DNA of 64,000 bases from Paenibacillus tarimensis (GTDB taxonomy: Bacteria; Bacillota; Bacilli; Paenibacillales; Paenibacillaceae), in contig NZ_JAKGAO010000024.1 in the NCBI RefSeq assembly GCF_021532315.1, positions 1-64,000 on the forward strand, read 5' to 3'. This document shows positions 51,945 through 61,705 of this stretch, piece after piece (the first letter of the stretch is position 1; each line of letters opens with the position of its first letter). The notes beneath the pieces were generated by a model, which worked only from the letters and a program-made list of their open reading frames with translations, made no database searches and had not been told where the DNA came from. A program made the translations under genes and the position numbers.

Positions 51945-53093
51945 ATGATACAAAAGACAAAGTATATGCTGGTTAAGGAGCAGATAACAAGCTGGATAAG
52001 AGACGGGAAGGTAAAGCCTGGGGATAAGATATATTCCGAGCATGAACTGGTGCGGTTATTCGGAGTCAGCAGACACACGATCCGGCAAGCTGTAGGGGAT
52101 CTGGTGCATGAAGGATGGCTATACAGGGAGCAGGGTGCCGGCACCTTCTGTTCTTTCAGACCCGAGGAGCCGTTTCAGGAGCCAACCGGACAGCCTTTCC
52201 CTCCGCCGCCCGCCGCTTCCCTAAAAACGATTGGAGTGATGACTACCTATATATCAGACTATATTTTCCCCTCTATTATTAAGGGAATCGAATCTTATTT
52301 AGCAGCCAAGGGCTATTCTCTAACACTTGCTTGTACGGATAATGATGTTGAAAAAGAACAGCAGTGTCTGCAATCCATGCTGAGCCGGAACATCTCTGGA
52401 CTGATTGTAGAACCTACCAAGAGCAGCAGCTACAATCCCAACGTCAATTACTACCTCGAGCTCGAGCAGCGCAGGGTTCCTTATTTGATGATAAATCAAT
52501 ACTATCCGCAGTTAATGCCGCCCTTCATGATTGTGGATGATGAAATAGGCGGGCGTCTGGCCGCTGATCACCTGCTGAAGCTGGGTCATAGGCAGATCAT
52601 CGGAATCTTCAAGACCGATGACCTTCAGGGCATCTATCGCATGAAAGGATTTATCCGCGCCCTGCGGGAAAACCAGGCTGCCTTCTTCCCCGGCATGATT
52701 GTTTCCTACACTACGGAGGAGCAGGATATCAGTGTTCTGGATAAGCTGGAGTCCATCTTCCTGTCGCCCGTTGAAATGCCTACCGGTATTGTCTGTTATA
52801 ATGACCAGATTGCTCTGCTTGTACTGGATATGCTGCGAAATCGGGGTCTGCGGGTACCGGAAGACGTCTCCATCACCGGTTATGACGATTCCATCCTCGC
52901 TGAAGCGACAGAGGTCAAGCTAACTTCCGTTACCCATCCCAAGTCGGAAATGGGACTCGAAGCAGCCCGGTGGATTGTCGGCGCTGTCGAAGGCCGAAGC
53001 AGCCAGGAAGGGACGATTGTGTACGAACCTCGGCTTGTTATCCGGAGTTCTACTGCCCCGCCCAGAGAAGTATCTTTTGTCCATCATGTATGA
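51945..53093 (+). CDS. araR: AraR arabinose repressor (GntR helix-turn-helix plus LacI-type sensor)
   Basis: 382 residues from the ATG at 51945 (GGTGG upstream); the open frame to 51897 lacks an RBS. Residues 1-70 are a GntR winged helix (YSEHELVRLFGVSRHTIRQAV, in part). Residues about 90-375 are a LacI/GalR periplasmic-binding-like domain (TIGVMTTYISDYIFPSIIKG, ITGYDDSILAEA). This fusion is that of B. subtilis AraR. It is divergent from araN, with four AraR-box-like sites between. Confidence 0.93.
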   Translation: MIQKTKYMLVKEQITSWIRDGKVKPGDKIYSEHELVRLFGVSRHTIRQAVGDLVHEGWLYREQGAGTFCSFRPEEPFQEPTGQPFPPPPAASLKTIGVMTTYISDYIFPSIIKGIESYLAAKGYSLTLACTDNDVEKEQQCLQSMLSRNISGLIVEPTKSSSYNPNVNYYLELEQRRVPYLMINQYYPQLMPPFMIVDDEIGGRLAADHLLKLGHRQIIGIFKTDDLQGIYRMKGFIRALRENQAAFFPGMIVSYTTEEQDISVLDKLESIFLSPVEMPTGIVCYNDQIALLVLDMLRNRGLRVPEDVSITGYDDSILAEATEVKLTSVTHPKSEMGLEAARWIVGAVEGRSSQEGTIVYEPRLVIRSSTAPPREVSFVHHV

Positions 53094-53137
53094 CACAGGC
53101 AGGCGTCACTTCTGCTTGGATTGTTAGCAGCAGAAAA

Positions 53138-53172
53138 TAGAAAAACACGGGCCACTACCCGTGTTTTCTATC
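53138..53172. terminator. Bidirectional terminator between araR and the diguanylate cyclase
   Basis: A 10-bp stem (AAAACACGGG / CCCGTGTTTT) with a 6-nt loop; T-rich tails on both strands (TTTTCTAT and TTTTTCTATTTTCT). Confidence 0.85.
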
Positions 53173-53199
53173 GCTATTAGCACATTCAATTCAAGACAG

Positions 53200-54630
53200 C
53201 TATGATCTGGCTACGCAAATCTGGTCCCTGCCATTATCCTTCGCTTGATAAAGCGCCTGATCGGCTTGTTCTATCATAGGTTGAATATCGAAGTCGGAGG
53301 ATTGCGTCATAATCCCAAAGGATGCCGTAACGCTGAAAGAACCAAAATCAAGTGCTTTTATCCGCTGCGAAATACGCTCCGCGACATCTACTGCCCCGTC
53401 CTCGTCCGTTTCCGGCAGCAGGAGCGCAAATTCTTCCCCGCCGAACCGTGCACAGTAGTCCGTTTGTCTAACCTCCTGTTGGATGGCAGCGGCCACTTGT
53501 TTAAGAACCATATCGCCTGCCAGGTGACCATGTGTATCATTTACTTGTTTGAAATGATCCAAGTCAATCAACACTAGGGACAGCGGATGAGCGAACCGTT
53601 CGGACCGAATCGTCTCTTCCCTGAATTTTATATCAAAATACCGCCGGTTATGAAGCCGGGTTAATTCATCGGTAACCGACAGCTCTCTAAGCTGCCGTTC
53701 CATCTCCTTGCGCTCGGTTATATCCCTTAACACAACCATTCTTCCACTGAGCAAGCCGTCATCTTGAATCGTATAGGAGTCCAGGATGTAGTATCGTTCC
53801 TCCCCATCCACCAGCAGTTCCAGCTCTTCGTTCTTATGCTCCGTTCCATCACGCAGCACGTGGAAGACTTTCAAGGCATCCTTATTCTCCACGATCTGCT
53901 CCACCTGCCAGAAATATTGGTCAAAGACTGACTTCCCCTCCAGGTTCAGCACATCCAGCATTCTCTTGTTACATAAATCAATCCTGCCAGCACTGTCCAT
54001 ACCCATCACCATCGAGTTGGATTCCTGAACCAGCAGATTCCGTTTGTTAAAAATCGCATCCCGCTGCTTGATAGCCTGCATGGTTATAACAACCATCAGT
54101 CCGAAGGTTACGAAGATCAAGAGGCCTGTAACAATAAACTCAGTCCGGTATCCGAGAATTATTATGTTGACCAAGACATGGATAAGTGAAGCAGCGGCTG
54201 TTATCGTGATTCCCGAAGCCATAGTAAGGAACAGGGAAGAAATTATTATCGGAAACAGATATAACTCAATACTGAAACTCTCGGCAAAGAGATAAGTACT
54301 CTCAACATTCCATAACACGGCCAGCATAAACGTAACCAGGACTACAAACTGAATAAACTGTCTCCTGTGCTTCTGGAACTGTCGGATGTAGGTCGGCTTT
54401 ACAAACAAGCAGGTAAACAAGATAGCTAGGAGATCGAGCAAGAAATGCAATAAGTAAGTGAAAGTGTAGAAGAATCTGATTTTTAGGTAACAAACCAGCA
54501 CATATATAACAACGGCCACCAGGCTTTTTCCTATTAAGTTTATCATACTTAATTTATCGGCTGTCTCATGCAAAAATGTAGATAAAAAACGGCTAAACCG
54601 CGCAGCCTTATATTCCAATATTATGTACAT
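53200..54630 (-). CDS. Membrane diguanylate cyclase (PAS-GGDEF)
   Basis: 476 residues. About 5-6 membrane spans (30-185), a PAS-type domain (about 200-305) and a GGDEF domain (about 315-475). The active motif is GGEEF at 397-401, with the inhibitory I-site RQTD at 388-391, five residues before it, so the enzyme should be active and product-regulated. It makes cyclic-di-GMP from two GTP. The start at 54630 has only a weak RBS; an ATG at codon 29 is possible. The product is the ligand of the riboswitch at 6945-7040. Confidence 0.9.
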   Translation of the reverse strand: MYIILEYKAARFSRFLSTFLHETADKLSMINLIGKSLVAVVIYVLVCYLKIRFFYTFTYLLHFLLDLLAILFTCLFVKPTYIRQFQKHRRQFIQFVVLVTFMLAVLWNVESTYLFAESFSIELYLFPIIISSLFLTMASGITITAAASLIHVLVNIIILGYRTEFIVTGLLIFVTFGLMVVITMQAIKQRDAIFNKRNLLVQESNSMVMGMDSAGRIDLCNKRMLDVLNLEGKSVFDQYFWQVEQIVENKDALKVFHVLRDGTEHKNEELELLVDGEERYYILDSYTIQDDGLLSGRMVVLRDITERKEMERQLRELSVTDELTRLHNRRYFDIKFREETIRSERFAHPLSLVLIDLDHFKQVNDTHGHLAGDMVLKQVAAAIQQEVRQTDYCARFGGEEFALLLPETDEDGAVDVAERISQRIKALDFGSFSVTASFGIMTQSSDFDIQPMIEQADQALYQAKDNGRDQICVARS

Positions 54631-54689
54631 CTACAAAGGGCAAGCCTTCGCTTTGATGATTCTACAGCCCCTTCGCAAGTCTGGATGGA

Positions 54690-54728
54690 AACCCCTCTAA
54701 ATCCGGAGTTAACCAGAATAGAGGGGTT
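54690..54728 (-). terminator. Terminator of the GH3 gene
   Basis: A 10-bp stem (AACCCCTCTA / TAGAGGGGTT) with a long loop; short T tail. Confidence 0.6.
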
Positions 54729-54794
54729 CCTTTAGAATTCTATAATCCTTCTTAGAAGCCTTCTCAAAATGAGACGGGCCTCCGCCAGATAATC

Positions 54795-57581
54795 TTATAC
54801 CTTCCTGAACTCCATCCATTCGATCTGCAGTCCCGGCTTAATAAAGTCCAGCTTCATCTCATAAACACCTGCGCCTAGCGCAACCTTCGCAAGCTTCTGG
54901 TTCACCCACTTGCCTTCCGTACCGTTAGTCTGGATGGTCACCAGCTGCCGGCCGTTCATTGTTACATTACAGGCGCTTTGCGCCAGCTTGCTCTCCGTAG
55001 ACATAATATGCACGAAGATCCGGTATTCGCCAGCCTCATCCACCCTCACATAAGTCGGCTCCTCTGCAGCAGGCTTAACCCGGGCACCGCCCGATATGCT
55101 CTGCCCATGGTCAGCCGTGAGCGACGGGTCTGCCTCGAACCTCTGGACGATTTCCCCGGTTTGCTGCTCTCTCGCGAACACCGGCGCATGCATCAGGAAC
55201 TCACATATATTCTTGGCGCTGCGCTGCAGCTCGCCCCGGGTTAGAGTGCCGTTCTCTAGTGATTCAATTGTATTGTCTTCCGAAGCATTGGTTTCCGCTC
55301 CGTAATTGCTGACGACCATATAGAGGTCATTCTGCGCCCGGACCATCCAATTCGTAAGCTTGGTATCCGAAGGGCCCCCATGAGCGGTATCATTCATTCT
55401 AGCCCACCAGTCCGTCATTACAATACCTTTAAATCCCCATTCTCTCCGCAGGATAGTGGTATTGAGATCATAATTGGAAGCCGCCCAGTGCCCGTTTACC
55501 GGATTATAAGAGGTCATAACAGAGTTCGCACCGGCCTGCTTTACCGCCATCTCGAAGCCTTTCAGATAAATTTCCCTTAAGGCGCGCTCCGACACCACGG
55601 CATCCACCTTATTCCGGTGCTTCTCCTGATTGTTGCAGGCAAAATGCTTAAGCGTCGCATTCGAGCCGCCCTTCCTAATTCCACGCACACAGGAAATCGC
55701 GAATACACCTGTCACCAGCGGATCCTCTGAGAAATACTCAAAGTTCCGCCCATTCAGCGGGCTGCGCCGGATATTCATCCCGGGCCCCAGAAGTGTGTCT
55801 ATCTGATTGCGGACCAGCTCCTGGCCCTCCAATACGTAGAGCTCTTCCACCAGCTCCCTGTTCCAGGTAGCGGCCAGCAGCGTTCCAATCGCTACCTGTG
55901 TCGCCTTTTCCCCGCTGTCCATCCGGATGCCCGACGGCCCGTCCGCCGTACAGCCTACCGGAACGCCATAGCCCAGCAGGCTGTCCGTCACGCCCCCGAA
56001 GGCGGAAGCCGTGCCTGGCGTAACAAGCGGACTGCTCATGCCTTCTCCCCGCACAATTGCCGCCAGATCCTGATCCGAAAGCTGCGCGATAAAATCATCC
56101 ATACTAACTTTTCCGTCATGCACATCCCGCAGCGTATACCCGCGGTTCCCGGTTTGCTCCAAAGCTGCAGGAAGGTTCTCCTTAATCCGGTCCTCCAAGG
56201 AGATCTTGCGTCTTGGCACTTCTTCGTAGAGGAGCTCGTAGGACCCGTCTTCCTTACGAGCCCCCGGCCGCATTCTGGTGAAGGTCTCCGTTGGCGCCAG
56301 CGCCTCTTCCAGCTGCTCCACGACTTGCAGCTCCTCCACGATAAAGCCGCTCTTGCCCTCCACACCGATTTGAACAAGATTCCTTACACTATTACCAGCA
56401 TACAGAATATAGGTCCCAGCCTCCAGCACGTAAGCGGAAGGATAACCGGTCACACCGCCGTCATCGTATGATGCCAGGCTATTCACCGGAAAGCTCAGCG
56501 TTAGCCGCTCCGAGTCACCCGGCTGGAGCAGCTTCGTTTTCCCGAATGCCACCAGCGATTTGGCCGGCTGGCCCAGCTTGCCCTGTGGTGCTTCCGCATA
56601 GATCTGAACGACTTCCTTGCCCGCATAAGTGTTCCCCGTATTCGTAACCGTTACCTCAATCTCAATGTAAGTCTCACCATCTCTTGTCCGCAGCTTCGCT
56701 TCCCCGGGATCCAGCTTAAACTCCGTATAGGACAATCCGTACCCGAATGCGTACTGTACCTTCTCCGGACAGAATGTCTCGAAATACCGGTAGCCTACAT
56801 AAATATCCTCCTGATACAGGTTCTTATGTTCATTGCCGTAATTGACGGTGGACGGGTAGTCATCGATTGAATACGCAATCGTATCCGTTAACTTGCCGCT
56901 AGGCGTCACATCACCAACCAGCACATCGGCAATCGCGTTGCCGCCTTCCATGCCGCCCTGCCATGCATAGATGACACACGGAACCGGATGGGCATAAGCT
57001 TCATCGTCTACCCAGCTCATATCAATAATATTGGATACGTTCAGCACCACAATCGTCTGCTCAAAATGATTGGTCACCAGCTTCAGCATCGCTTGCTCGT
57101 CAGCCGTCAGCTGGTAGCTTCCCGGCTCATCCGCATTATCCTGATCTTCACCTGCCGTACGGCCGATGACGACAATCGCTGTGCCGGATTTACGCCTTGC
57201 CTCTGCCACCAATTCATCGGTCAGCGGCATTTCCTTCTGATGCCAGGGCTCTGCCGCCCAGCCGCCGCCTCCGTTATCAAACGGGTTCTCTTCAATCCAC
57301 TTCTCATAAACAGCCGCCAGTTCTTCATTAACGGCTATATCCTTCTTGCTGCGGAGACCATCCAGCAAATTTGTTGTATAGGTGACGTTAACACTGCCGC
57401 CTGATCCTGTACCGCTGCGGTAGTAGTTAACCTGTATTCTGCCGAATATTGAAACGCTTTCACCCTTCTGAACCGGAAGAGCCTGTCCTTCATTCTTGAG
57501 CAGTACCGCACCTTCGGCAGCAACGGTCCGGCTGAATTCCGCAAAGCCTTCAAGTGGAATGCCAATCTTATTCTGATTCAA
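54795..57581 (-). CDS. GH3 glycosidase with swapped domain order
   Basis: 928 residues, no signal peptide. The usual GH3 order is reversed. Residues about 15-285 form the C-terminal alpha/beta sandwich domain (VAAEGAVLLKNEGQALPV, VVVIGRTAGEDQDNA), and 300-400 form a fibronectin-III-like domain. The barrel domain follows at about 490-800 with the nucleophile Asp724 in GIVMTDWW, and KHFACNNQEKHRNKVDAVVSERALRE (in part) before it. The last 110 residues look like a small carbohydrate-binding beta-sandwich. Such permuted GH3 enzymes are known. Probable beta-glucosidase or beta-xylosidase acting on imported oligosaccharides. GGGGGGATTCAATTGA precedes the ATG. Confidence 0.88.
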   Translation of the reverse strand: MNQNKIGIPLEGFAEFSRTVAAEGAVLLKNEGQALPVQKGESVSIFGRIQVNYYRSGTGSGGSVNVTYTTNLLDGLRSKKDIAVNEELAAVYEKWIEENPFDNGGGGWAAEPWHQKEMPLTDELVAEARRKSGTAIVVIGRTAGEDQDNADEPGSYQLTADEQAMLKLVTNHFEQTIVVLNVSNIIDMSWVDDEAYAHPVPCVIYAWQGGMEGGNAIADVLVGDVTPSGKLTDTIAYSIDDYPSTVNYGNEHKNLYQEDIYVGYRYFETFCPEKVQYAFGYGLSYTEFKLDPGEAKLRTRDGETYIEIEVTVTNTGNTYAGKEVVQIYAEAPQGKLGQPAKSLVAFGKTKLLQPGDSERLTLSFPVNSLASYDDGGVTGYPSAYVLEAGTYILYAGNSVRNLVQIGVEGKSGFIVEELQVVEQLEEALAPTETFTRMRPGARKEDGSYELLYEEVPRRKISLEDRIKENLPAALEQTGNRGYTLRDVHDGKVSMDDFIAQLSDQDLAAIVRGEGMSSPLVTPGTASAFGGVTDSLLGYGVPVGCTADGPSGIRMDSGEKATQVAIGTLLAATWNRELVEELYVLEGQELVRNQIDTLLGPGMNIRRSPLNGRNFEYFSEDPLVTGVFAISCVRGIRKGGSNATLKHFACNNQEKHRNKVDAVVSERALREIYLKGFEMAVKQAGANSVMTSYNPVNGHWAASNYDLNTTILRREWGFKGIVMTDWWARMNDTAHGGPSDTKLTNWMVRAQNDLYMVVSNYGAETNASEDNTIESLENGTLTRGELQRSAKNICEFLMHAPVFAREQQTGEIVQRFEADPSLTADHGQSISGGARVKPAAEEPTYVRVDEAGEYRIFVHIMSTESKLAQSACNVTMNGRQLVTIQTNGTEGKWVNQKLAKVALGAGVYEMKLDFIKPGLQIEWMEFRKV

Positions 57582-57599
57582 TTGAATCCCCCCAGAAAA

Positions 57600-57970
57600 G
57601 TCATCTCATACAACCAGTATAGCAAATGCTTTAAGGGAAAATAGCGGAAGCAGAAGGCCTAAAAGTATGCGATTTTGGCTACAAGAGGCACACCGGGATG
57701 TGGCTGCGCAGCAGATCCGTCTGCACTACTATGGGCCGACACACATTAACCAAAGCGGGGATTGTTAACTATTGCGAAGCCTGCTGCAACATAAAACAAG
57801 CACCAGGTTATAAGTAACCGGATGCTTGTTGCAGGTAACGCCAGCTCATCCTGCTAAGGTAAAATACCCCGGATGCCGCAGCGGCCGCTACCACACCGAC
57901 GGAGTGAAAAAGACAGGCCTTTTTTTACAAAATATATATATATATTCCTGCATAACCTGCTCATAATAAG
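57600..57970. other. Intergenic region with a hairpin, no gene recognised
   Basis: About 450 bp between the GH3 start and the GH44 end hold no convincing gene. A hairpin (AACAAGCA ... TGCTTGTT, with inner CCGGTTA/TAACC) is at 57795-57832, with TTTTATG after it on the minus strand. An alternating AT run (about 14 bases) is near 57932. The hairpin may be a second terminator for GH44. Confidence 0.5.
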
Positions 57971-57971
57971 C

Positions 57972-58006
57972 GCAGCCTTGAGCCGGCTGAACCGGGTCAA
58001 GGCTGC
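57972..58006 (-). terminator. Terminator-like hairpin after the GH44 gene
   Basis: A perfect 10-bp stem (GCAGCCTTGA / TCAAGGCTGC) with a 15-nt loop. The T tail is poor. Confidence 0.55.
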
Positions 58007-58043
58007 TTACTCCCTATAGAATGGGATATCATATTCGTAAGCC

Positions 58044-60455
58044 TTAGGGCTCGATTCCCCAGACAAGCGTACCGTTATGGTAGAGCGTCACTTTATCCCA
58101 GTTCGTATAAGAAGTCTTCGCGGGATCGAACGAATAGTCGTTGCTCTCGTCAAAATTGCTCCAGTCATTCTTCGCCATGCGAAGCTGAATGTCGCCCGTC
58201 TGTCCGCCCGCTGCAAGCGTCCCGGCACCCGGTGTAAAGCTGAGCTCGACATAATCATCCGCGAATGTCCGGTTGATATTGCTGCCGCCCACCTGAGCCC
58301 AGTCAATCCAGGCATTCATCGATGCGCTGCTGTCCTTGGAGAAATAATACCGGATCTTCAGGTCGCTTAAGTTAACCGGCTTCGTTCCCGTATTCCTGAT
58401 GTTAAAATGAGGCTTGATCTGGTTGTTCCCCGCATCGGTATCCCCGGCACGGTATTGAAGCACCAGGCCTGTCTCAGGAGGCGCCGTTGTACCGGTTGGT
58501 TTGGCGCTGACCGAAGCAGAGTTCGGGCTTACTCCTTTGCTGTTAACCGCACTGACCACATAATGATATGTCGTGCCGGCTGACACATCGGTATCCGTAT
58601 ACGTTGTGCCCGCGACTTGCGAAGCCAGCGTCACGTAGCTGCTGCTGCCTGCCGCAGCGCGCTTCACGATATAGCTGGTGGCACCAACTGAAGCATTCCA
58701 GCTAAGCGTTACAGACTGCTCGCCCGCTATTGCCTTCAACCCTGTGGGCGCATCGGGGGCCGTTTCCGGCGGATTATTGTTATCGCCTGAAGCCTTCAGC
58801 ACGATGTGATACGCCGTAAGGGGCGGAACCATGTACGTGAAGCGGTTGCCGGCAATGTTTGTTACCGGAGCGGCCTCTGTCACGTTCGGGCTTGCGGCAT
58901 CAAAGCCGAAGACCCGGCCCGAGCTGTACGTTTTATCACCTGTAATGGCAATATCCGCTTGAAGCGGTGCTTCCATGTTCTTGTTTAAGACAATAAGGTG
59001 GAGCTCATTATTGGTCTCATCCGCAACGGAGGCATGGACAGAGCTGTTGTCCAGATCGGACGTCACCGCGCGTACATTCGTACTGCCATAGGCAGATCCG
59101 CTGCCGTCATAGTTGCGGTAGAGCTTGTAAGCGGCGCTGACATAGCTGGTGTCCTCCCCAATTTGCCAGAAGTTGGCCATATAGACGCCATACTTGCCCA
59201 TAATGCCAAGCACATCCGCCTGGGCCAGACCGCCGGATATGTCACCTTCCCCGCCGTAATTGTATTCCGTCATCGCAAGCTTCGTCCCCGGATAATGCTG
59301 ATCGATGGACTGCTTCAGCTGCGGCAGCAGGGGCAGGTAGTCGCCGAAGTATTGTCCAATCCAGCTGTCCTCCTGGTAGGTCGGATCCCACAGCGTTCTT
59401 GGCGCCTGGAGTCTCGCCTTCTTCGTCTCGGTGTTGCCCACACCCTCGAAGGTGATCCGCTGGCCGCCGCCTCGCGCTTCGGGATACCAGTGAACATCCA
59501 GAACGTCCAGCAGGCGCTGGCCGTCAGCCTCGGAAGCCTGCTTCATCTGATTCAGATAATAATCAATGTACCACTTATGATTGCCTCTCACTGCTTCCCA
59601 GTCGGAAGCCTCCTGAAGGTTAAGATAGGCGCCAAAGCCGTAGAATACACCGCCGAAAACTTCCGCAGCCGGATCAACCGCCTTAACCGCCCTCGATAGA
59701 GAAGCAGAACGGTCTACAAGCTCACGCGCTCCCACCGGATTCGGATGAATTCTGGCGTGCGTATGAGACCACAAGCCGGGCTCATTATCCAGTGAATATC
59801 CTTGGACTCCTGTGGACTCTGCCGCGCTGCCGTATTTGTCGACCATGAAATGTACAAACTCGTCCATATAGACTTGACCGTCTGTAAGATCAGGCTGCGT
59901 TGAGAAAGGCGCACCCTTACTGAACTGGACCTCCGACCAGCGGACGGAAGGTGCCGTCTCGGATTCAGCCACTTCTCCGTTCTTGTCAAGGGCAACGTAA
60001 CCCGCCATCTGCAGTGTCAGCAGCGAGTAAGCATCCTGCTGCAGGGATTGGTCGTGGAACTTTGTATGCACAAGCCCCGGCGTATCGCATTCTGTTGTAC
60101 CGGGTGCATCCGGGATGCCCATCACCGAGCACATGTAGGAATCACTGCTGTGGTACCAATCGCTGCCCGCGTTCGAGGCATTGTTTTCCCAGTTGTATCC
60201 AGTCATCCGGTTGCCGCCCAGTCTTCTTGCTGTGAAGCCTTCTGTCCCGGTCATGTCCATTCCCGCATTCGTGCCATAGATATAGGGGCTAATCTCACTC
60301 CGGTCCTTGCCCGTATCCACCTGGATGGATACCGGTATGGCGGCAGCGGCGCCGGCCGATGAGAGCGGAATCAGCGAGCTTCCCAATACGGCTGCGGCAG
60401 TCAATACCGATACAGCCCATCTTTTCTTCCGGGTCTTCGTCGTCATATCATTCAT
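58044..60455 (-). CDS. Secreted GH44 endoglucanase/xyloglucanase with FN3 and CBM3
   Basis: 803 residues. Signal peptide (1-38, cut near AGA-AA). GH44 barrel to about 555 with the acid/base Glu225 in SLDNEPGLW and the nucleophile Glu397 in AMTEYNYGG. FN3 at about 568-652, then a CBM3 cellulose-binding module (about 660-803: LVLQYRAGDTDAGNNQIKPHFNI, in part). It cuts beta-1,4-glucans or xyloglucan outside the cell. AAGGAGGAATGA precedes the ATG. A perfect cre and a promoter are upstream. Confidence 0.95.
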   Translation of the reverse strand: MNDMTTKTRKKRWAVSVLTAAAVLGSSLIPLSSAGAAAAIPVSIQVDTGKDRSEISPYIYGTNAGMDMTGTEGFTARRLGGNRMTGYNWENNASNAGSDWYHSSDSYMCSVMGIPDAPGTTECDTPGLVHTKFHDQSLQQDAYSLLTLQMAGYVALDKNGEVAESETAPSVRWSEVQFSKGAPFSTQPDLTDGQVYMDEFVHFMVDKYGSAAESTGVQGYSLDNEPGLWSHTHARIHPNPVGARELVDRSASLSRAVKAVDPAAEVFGGVFYGFGAYLNLQEASDWEAVRGNHKWYIDYYLNQMKQASEADGQRLLDVLDVHWYPEARGGGQRITFEGVGNTETKKARLQAPRTLWDPTYQEDSWIGQYFGDYLPLLPQLKQSIDQHYPGTKLAMTEYNYGGEGDISGGLAQADVLGIMGKYGVYMANFWQIGEDTSYVSAAYKLYRNYDGSGSAYGSTNVRAVTSDLDNSSVHASVADETNNELHLIVLNKNMEAPLQADIAITGDKTYSSGRVFGFDAASPNVTEAAPVTNIAGNRFTYMVPPLTAYHIVLKASGDNNNPPETAPDAPTGLKAIAGEQSVTLSWNASVGATSYIVKRAAAGSSSYVTLASQVAGTTYTDTDVSAGTTYHYVVSAVNSKGVSPNSASVSAKPTGTTAPPETGLVLQYRAGDTDAGNNQIKPHFNIRNTGTKPVNLSDLKIRYYFSKDSSASMNAWIDWAQVGGSNINRTFADDYVELSFTPGAGTLAAGGQTGDIQLRMAKNDWSNFDESNDYSFDPAKTSYTNWDKVTLYHNGTLVWGIEP

Positions 60456-60529
60456 TCCTCCTTTGTTGGCTGTGCATAGATTTGTACCTCTGTAATACCG
60501 AAAACAGCTTCGGTTTTCACCCCTCTCAT

Positions 60530-60543
60530 AGAAAGCGTTTACA
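60530..60543 (-). promoter_or_regulatory. Perfect cre site of the GH44 gene
   Basis: TGTAAACGCTTTCT on the minus strand matches the cre consensus at every position. It lies just downstream of the -10, a roadblock position for CcpA. Confidence 0.85.
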
Positions 60544-60555
60544 TATCGTACCTAT

Positions 60556-60584
60556 ATTATAAAAGCAACAACTTCCAATGTACA
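60556..60584 (-). promoter_or_regulatory. Promoter of the GH44 gene
   Basis: TGTACA, 17 bp, TATAAT on the minus strand. 60585-60757 holds nothing else recognisable. Confidence 0.6.
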
Positions 60585-60757
60585 TCCTATACCACACAAA
60601 ATTTACCAACAATATGCGACTCTACTCACCTTTTCTCCCACTGATAGCTTGAGTATTTTGTAGCCGTATGACGGTATCTGTATAATCGGGCAGCGCCAAA
60701 AATCCGCTTGGCGGGAACACAGCCGAAGCGGATTGCGATGAGTCTTCATGGTTGGGT

Positions 60758-61633
60758 CTACTGCAGGTCATTCGGTAGAAAACGAAGCTTACTGAGCTTG
60801 AACGCTCCTGAACTGTATTGCACCGCTGCTTCCACTTCCCCAAAATACTGAGGCTCGGCAACGCCGTCGATGATCAAGCCAACAGCAGCGCTAAGCGAAA
60901 GCTCTTCACCCTCCGCGCGAAAATATACAATCGCTCCAAATCCGATCTGTTCCTGGATATTCTTTTCTCCAAAAGTGTCCGCGAATGTCTTCAGACTGAC
61001 TTCGTAAGGCTCGCCATCAACCGTTATTCGGCCGAATAGCTCATCATCCCTGTCGAATGTCTCAAATTGGAGCACATTCCGAAGCTGTGCCAGGTAATCT
61101 TCCTCTTGAAAGAGGTGGTCGATAAAGGGCTTGTCCGCCTCCCCTGGCACATCCGCAAATTCCACGATATGCAGTTCATCGATCGCCAGTCCCGTCCCTG
61201 AGGCGACATGCAAGACCGCCGCCAGCTCTTCAGCACCATCCCTGTCATAGTCATGCATTTGAAGAACAGGCATGACCATTCTTGGGTTGCTGTACATCCA
61301 GTCCAGCTCCTGCTCCTTATCCCTGATCTGCAGGAGGGCCGTATTCTCGGCTGCCGGGTACAAATATACGTCCTTCTCCGGCAGCGACACAATTGGGCTG
61401 TTTCCCTCTGCCTCCCCCGCCTGCCTGCTAGAAGCATGGGATGAATTTATCGTATCGCCCGTATTCCCGGCGTTATGGTTCTCGTCCGGCCCGGCTGGTG
61501 CTGGTTGATTCGTCTCTGTCTCCTGAACTGTTGTAGTCATTCTGACGGTCCCGCCATAATCACCACAGGCTGTCAGCGTGACCGACGAAGCCAGTATCAG
61601 AACCGCCAAGCGGCCTTTTTTGCAATTAAACAT
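60758..61633 (-). CDS. Lipoprotein of unknown function
   Basis: 291 residues from the ATG at 61633 (AAGGAGAGGATCCCT upstream); the open frame to 61687 has no RBS. Signal peptide with lipobox LTAC (TLTACGDYGG). A polar Ser/Thr/Asn linker (about 25-80) is followed by a globular domain with MHDYDRDGAEELAAVLHV, a VCBS/FG-GAP-like calcium loop. Family otherwise not recognised. Outer face of the membrane. Confidence 0.75.
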   Translation of the reverse strand: MFNCKKGRLAVLILASSVTLTACGDYGGTVRMTTTVQETETNQPAPAGPDENHNAGNTGDTINSSHASSRQAGEAEGNSPIVSLPEKDVYLYPAAENTALLQIRDKEQELDWMYSNPRMVMPVLQMHDYDRDGAEELAAVLHVASGTGLAIDELHIVEFADVPGEADKPFIDHLFQEEDYLAQLRNVLQFETFDRDDELFGRITVDGEPYEVSLKTFADTFGEKNIQEQIGFGAIVYFRAEGEELSLSAAVGLIIDGVAEPQYFGEVEAAVQYSSGAFKLSKLRFLPNDLQ

Positions 61634-61705
61634 AGGGATCCTCTCCTTGCCTCTATAGTCATACGCAAGTCTGATTGCGGGCGGCATCGCTCTTCATCTG
61701 TTGCG

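Noticed and set aside
57925-57945. Alternating AT stretch as a replication or transfer origin
   Set aside because: Too short and isolated; no DnaA boxes or replication genes nearby.
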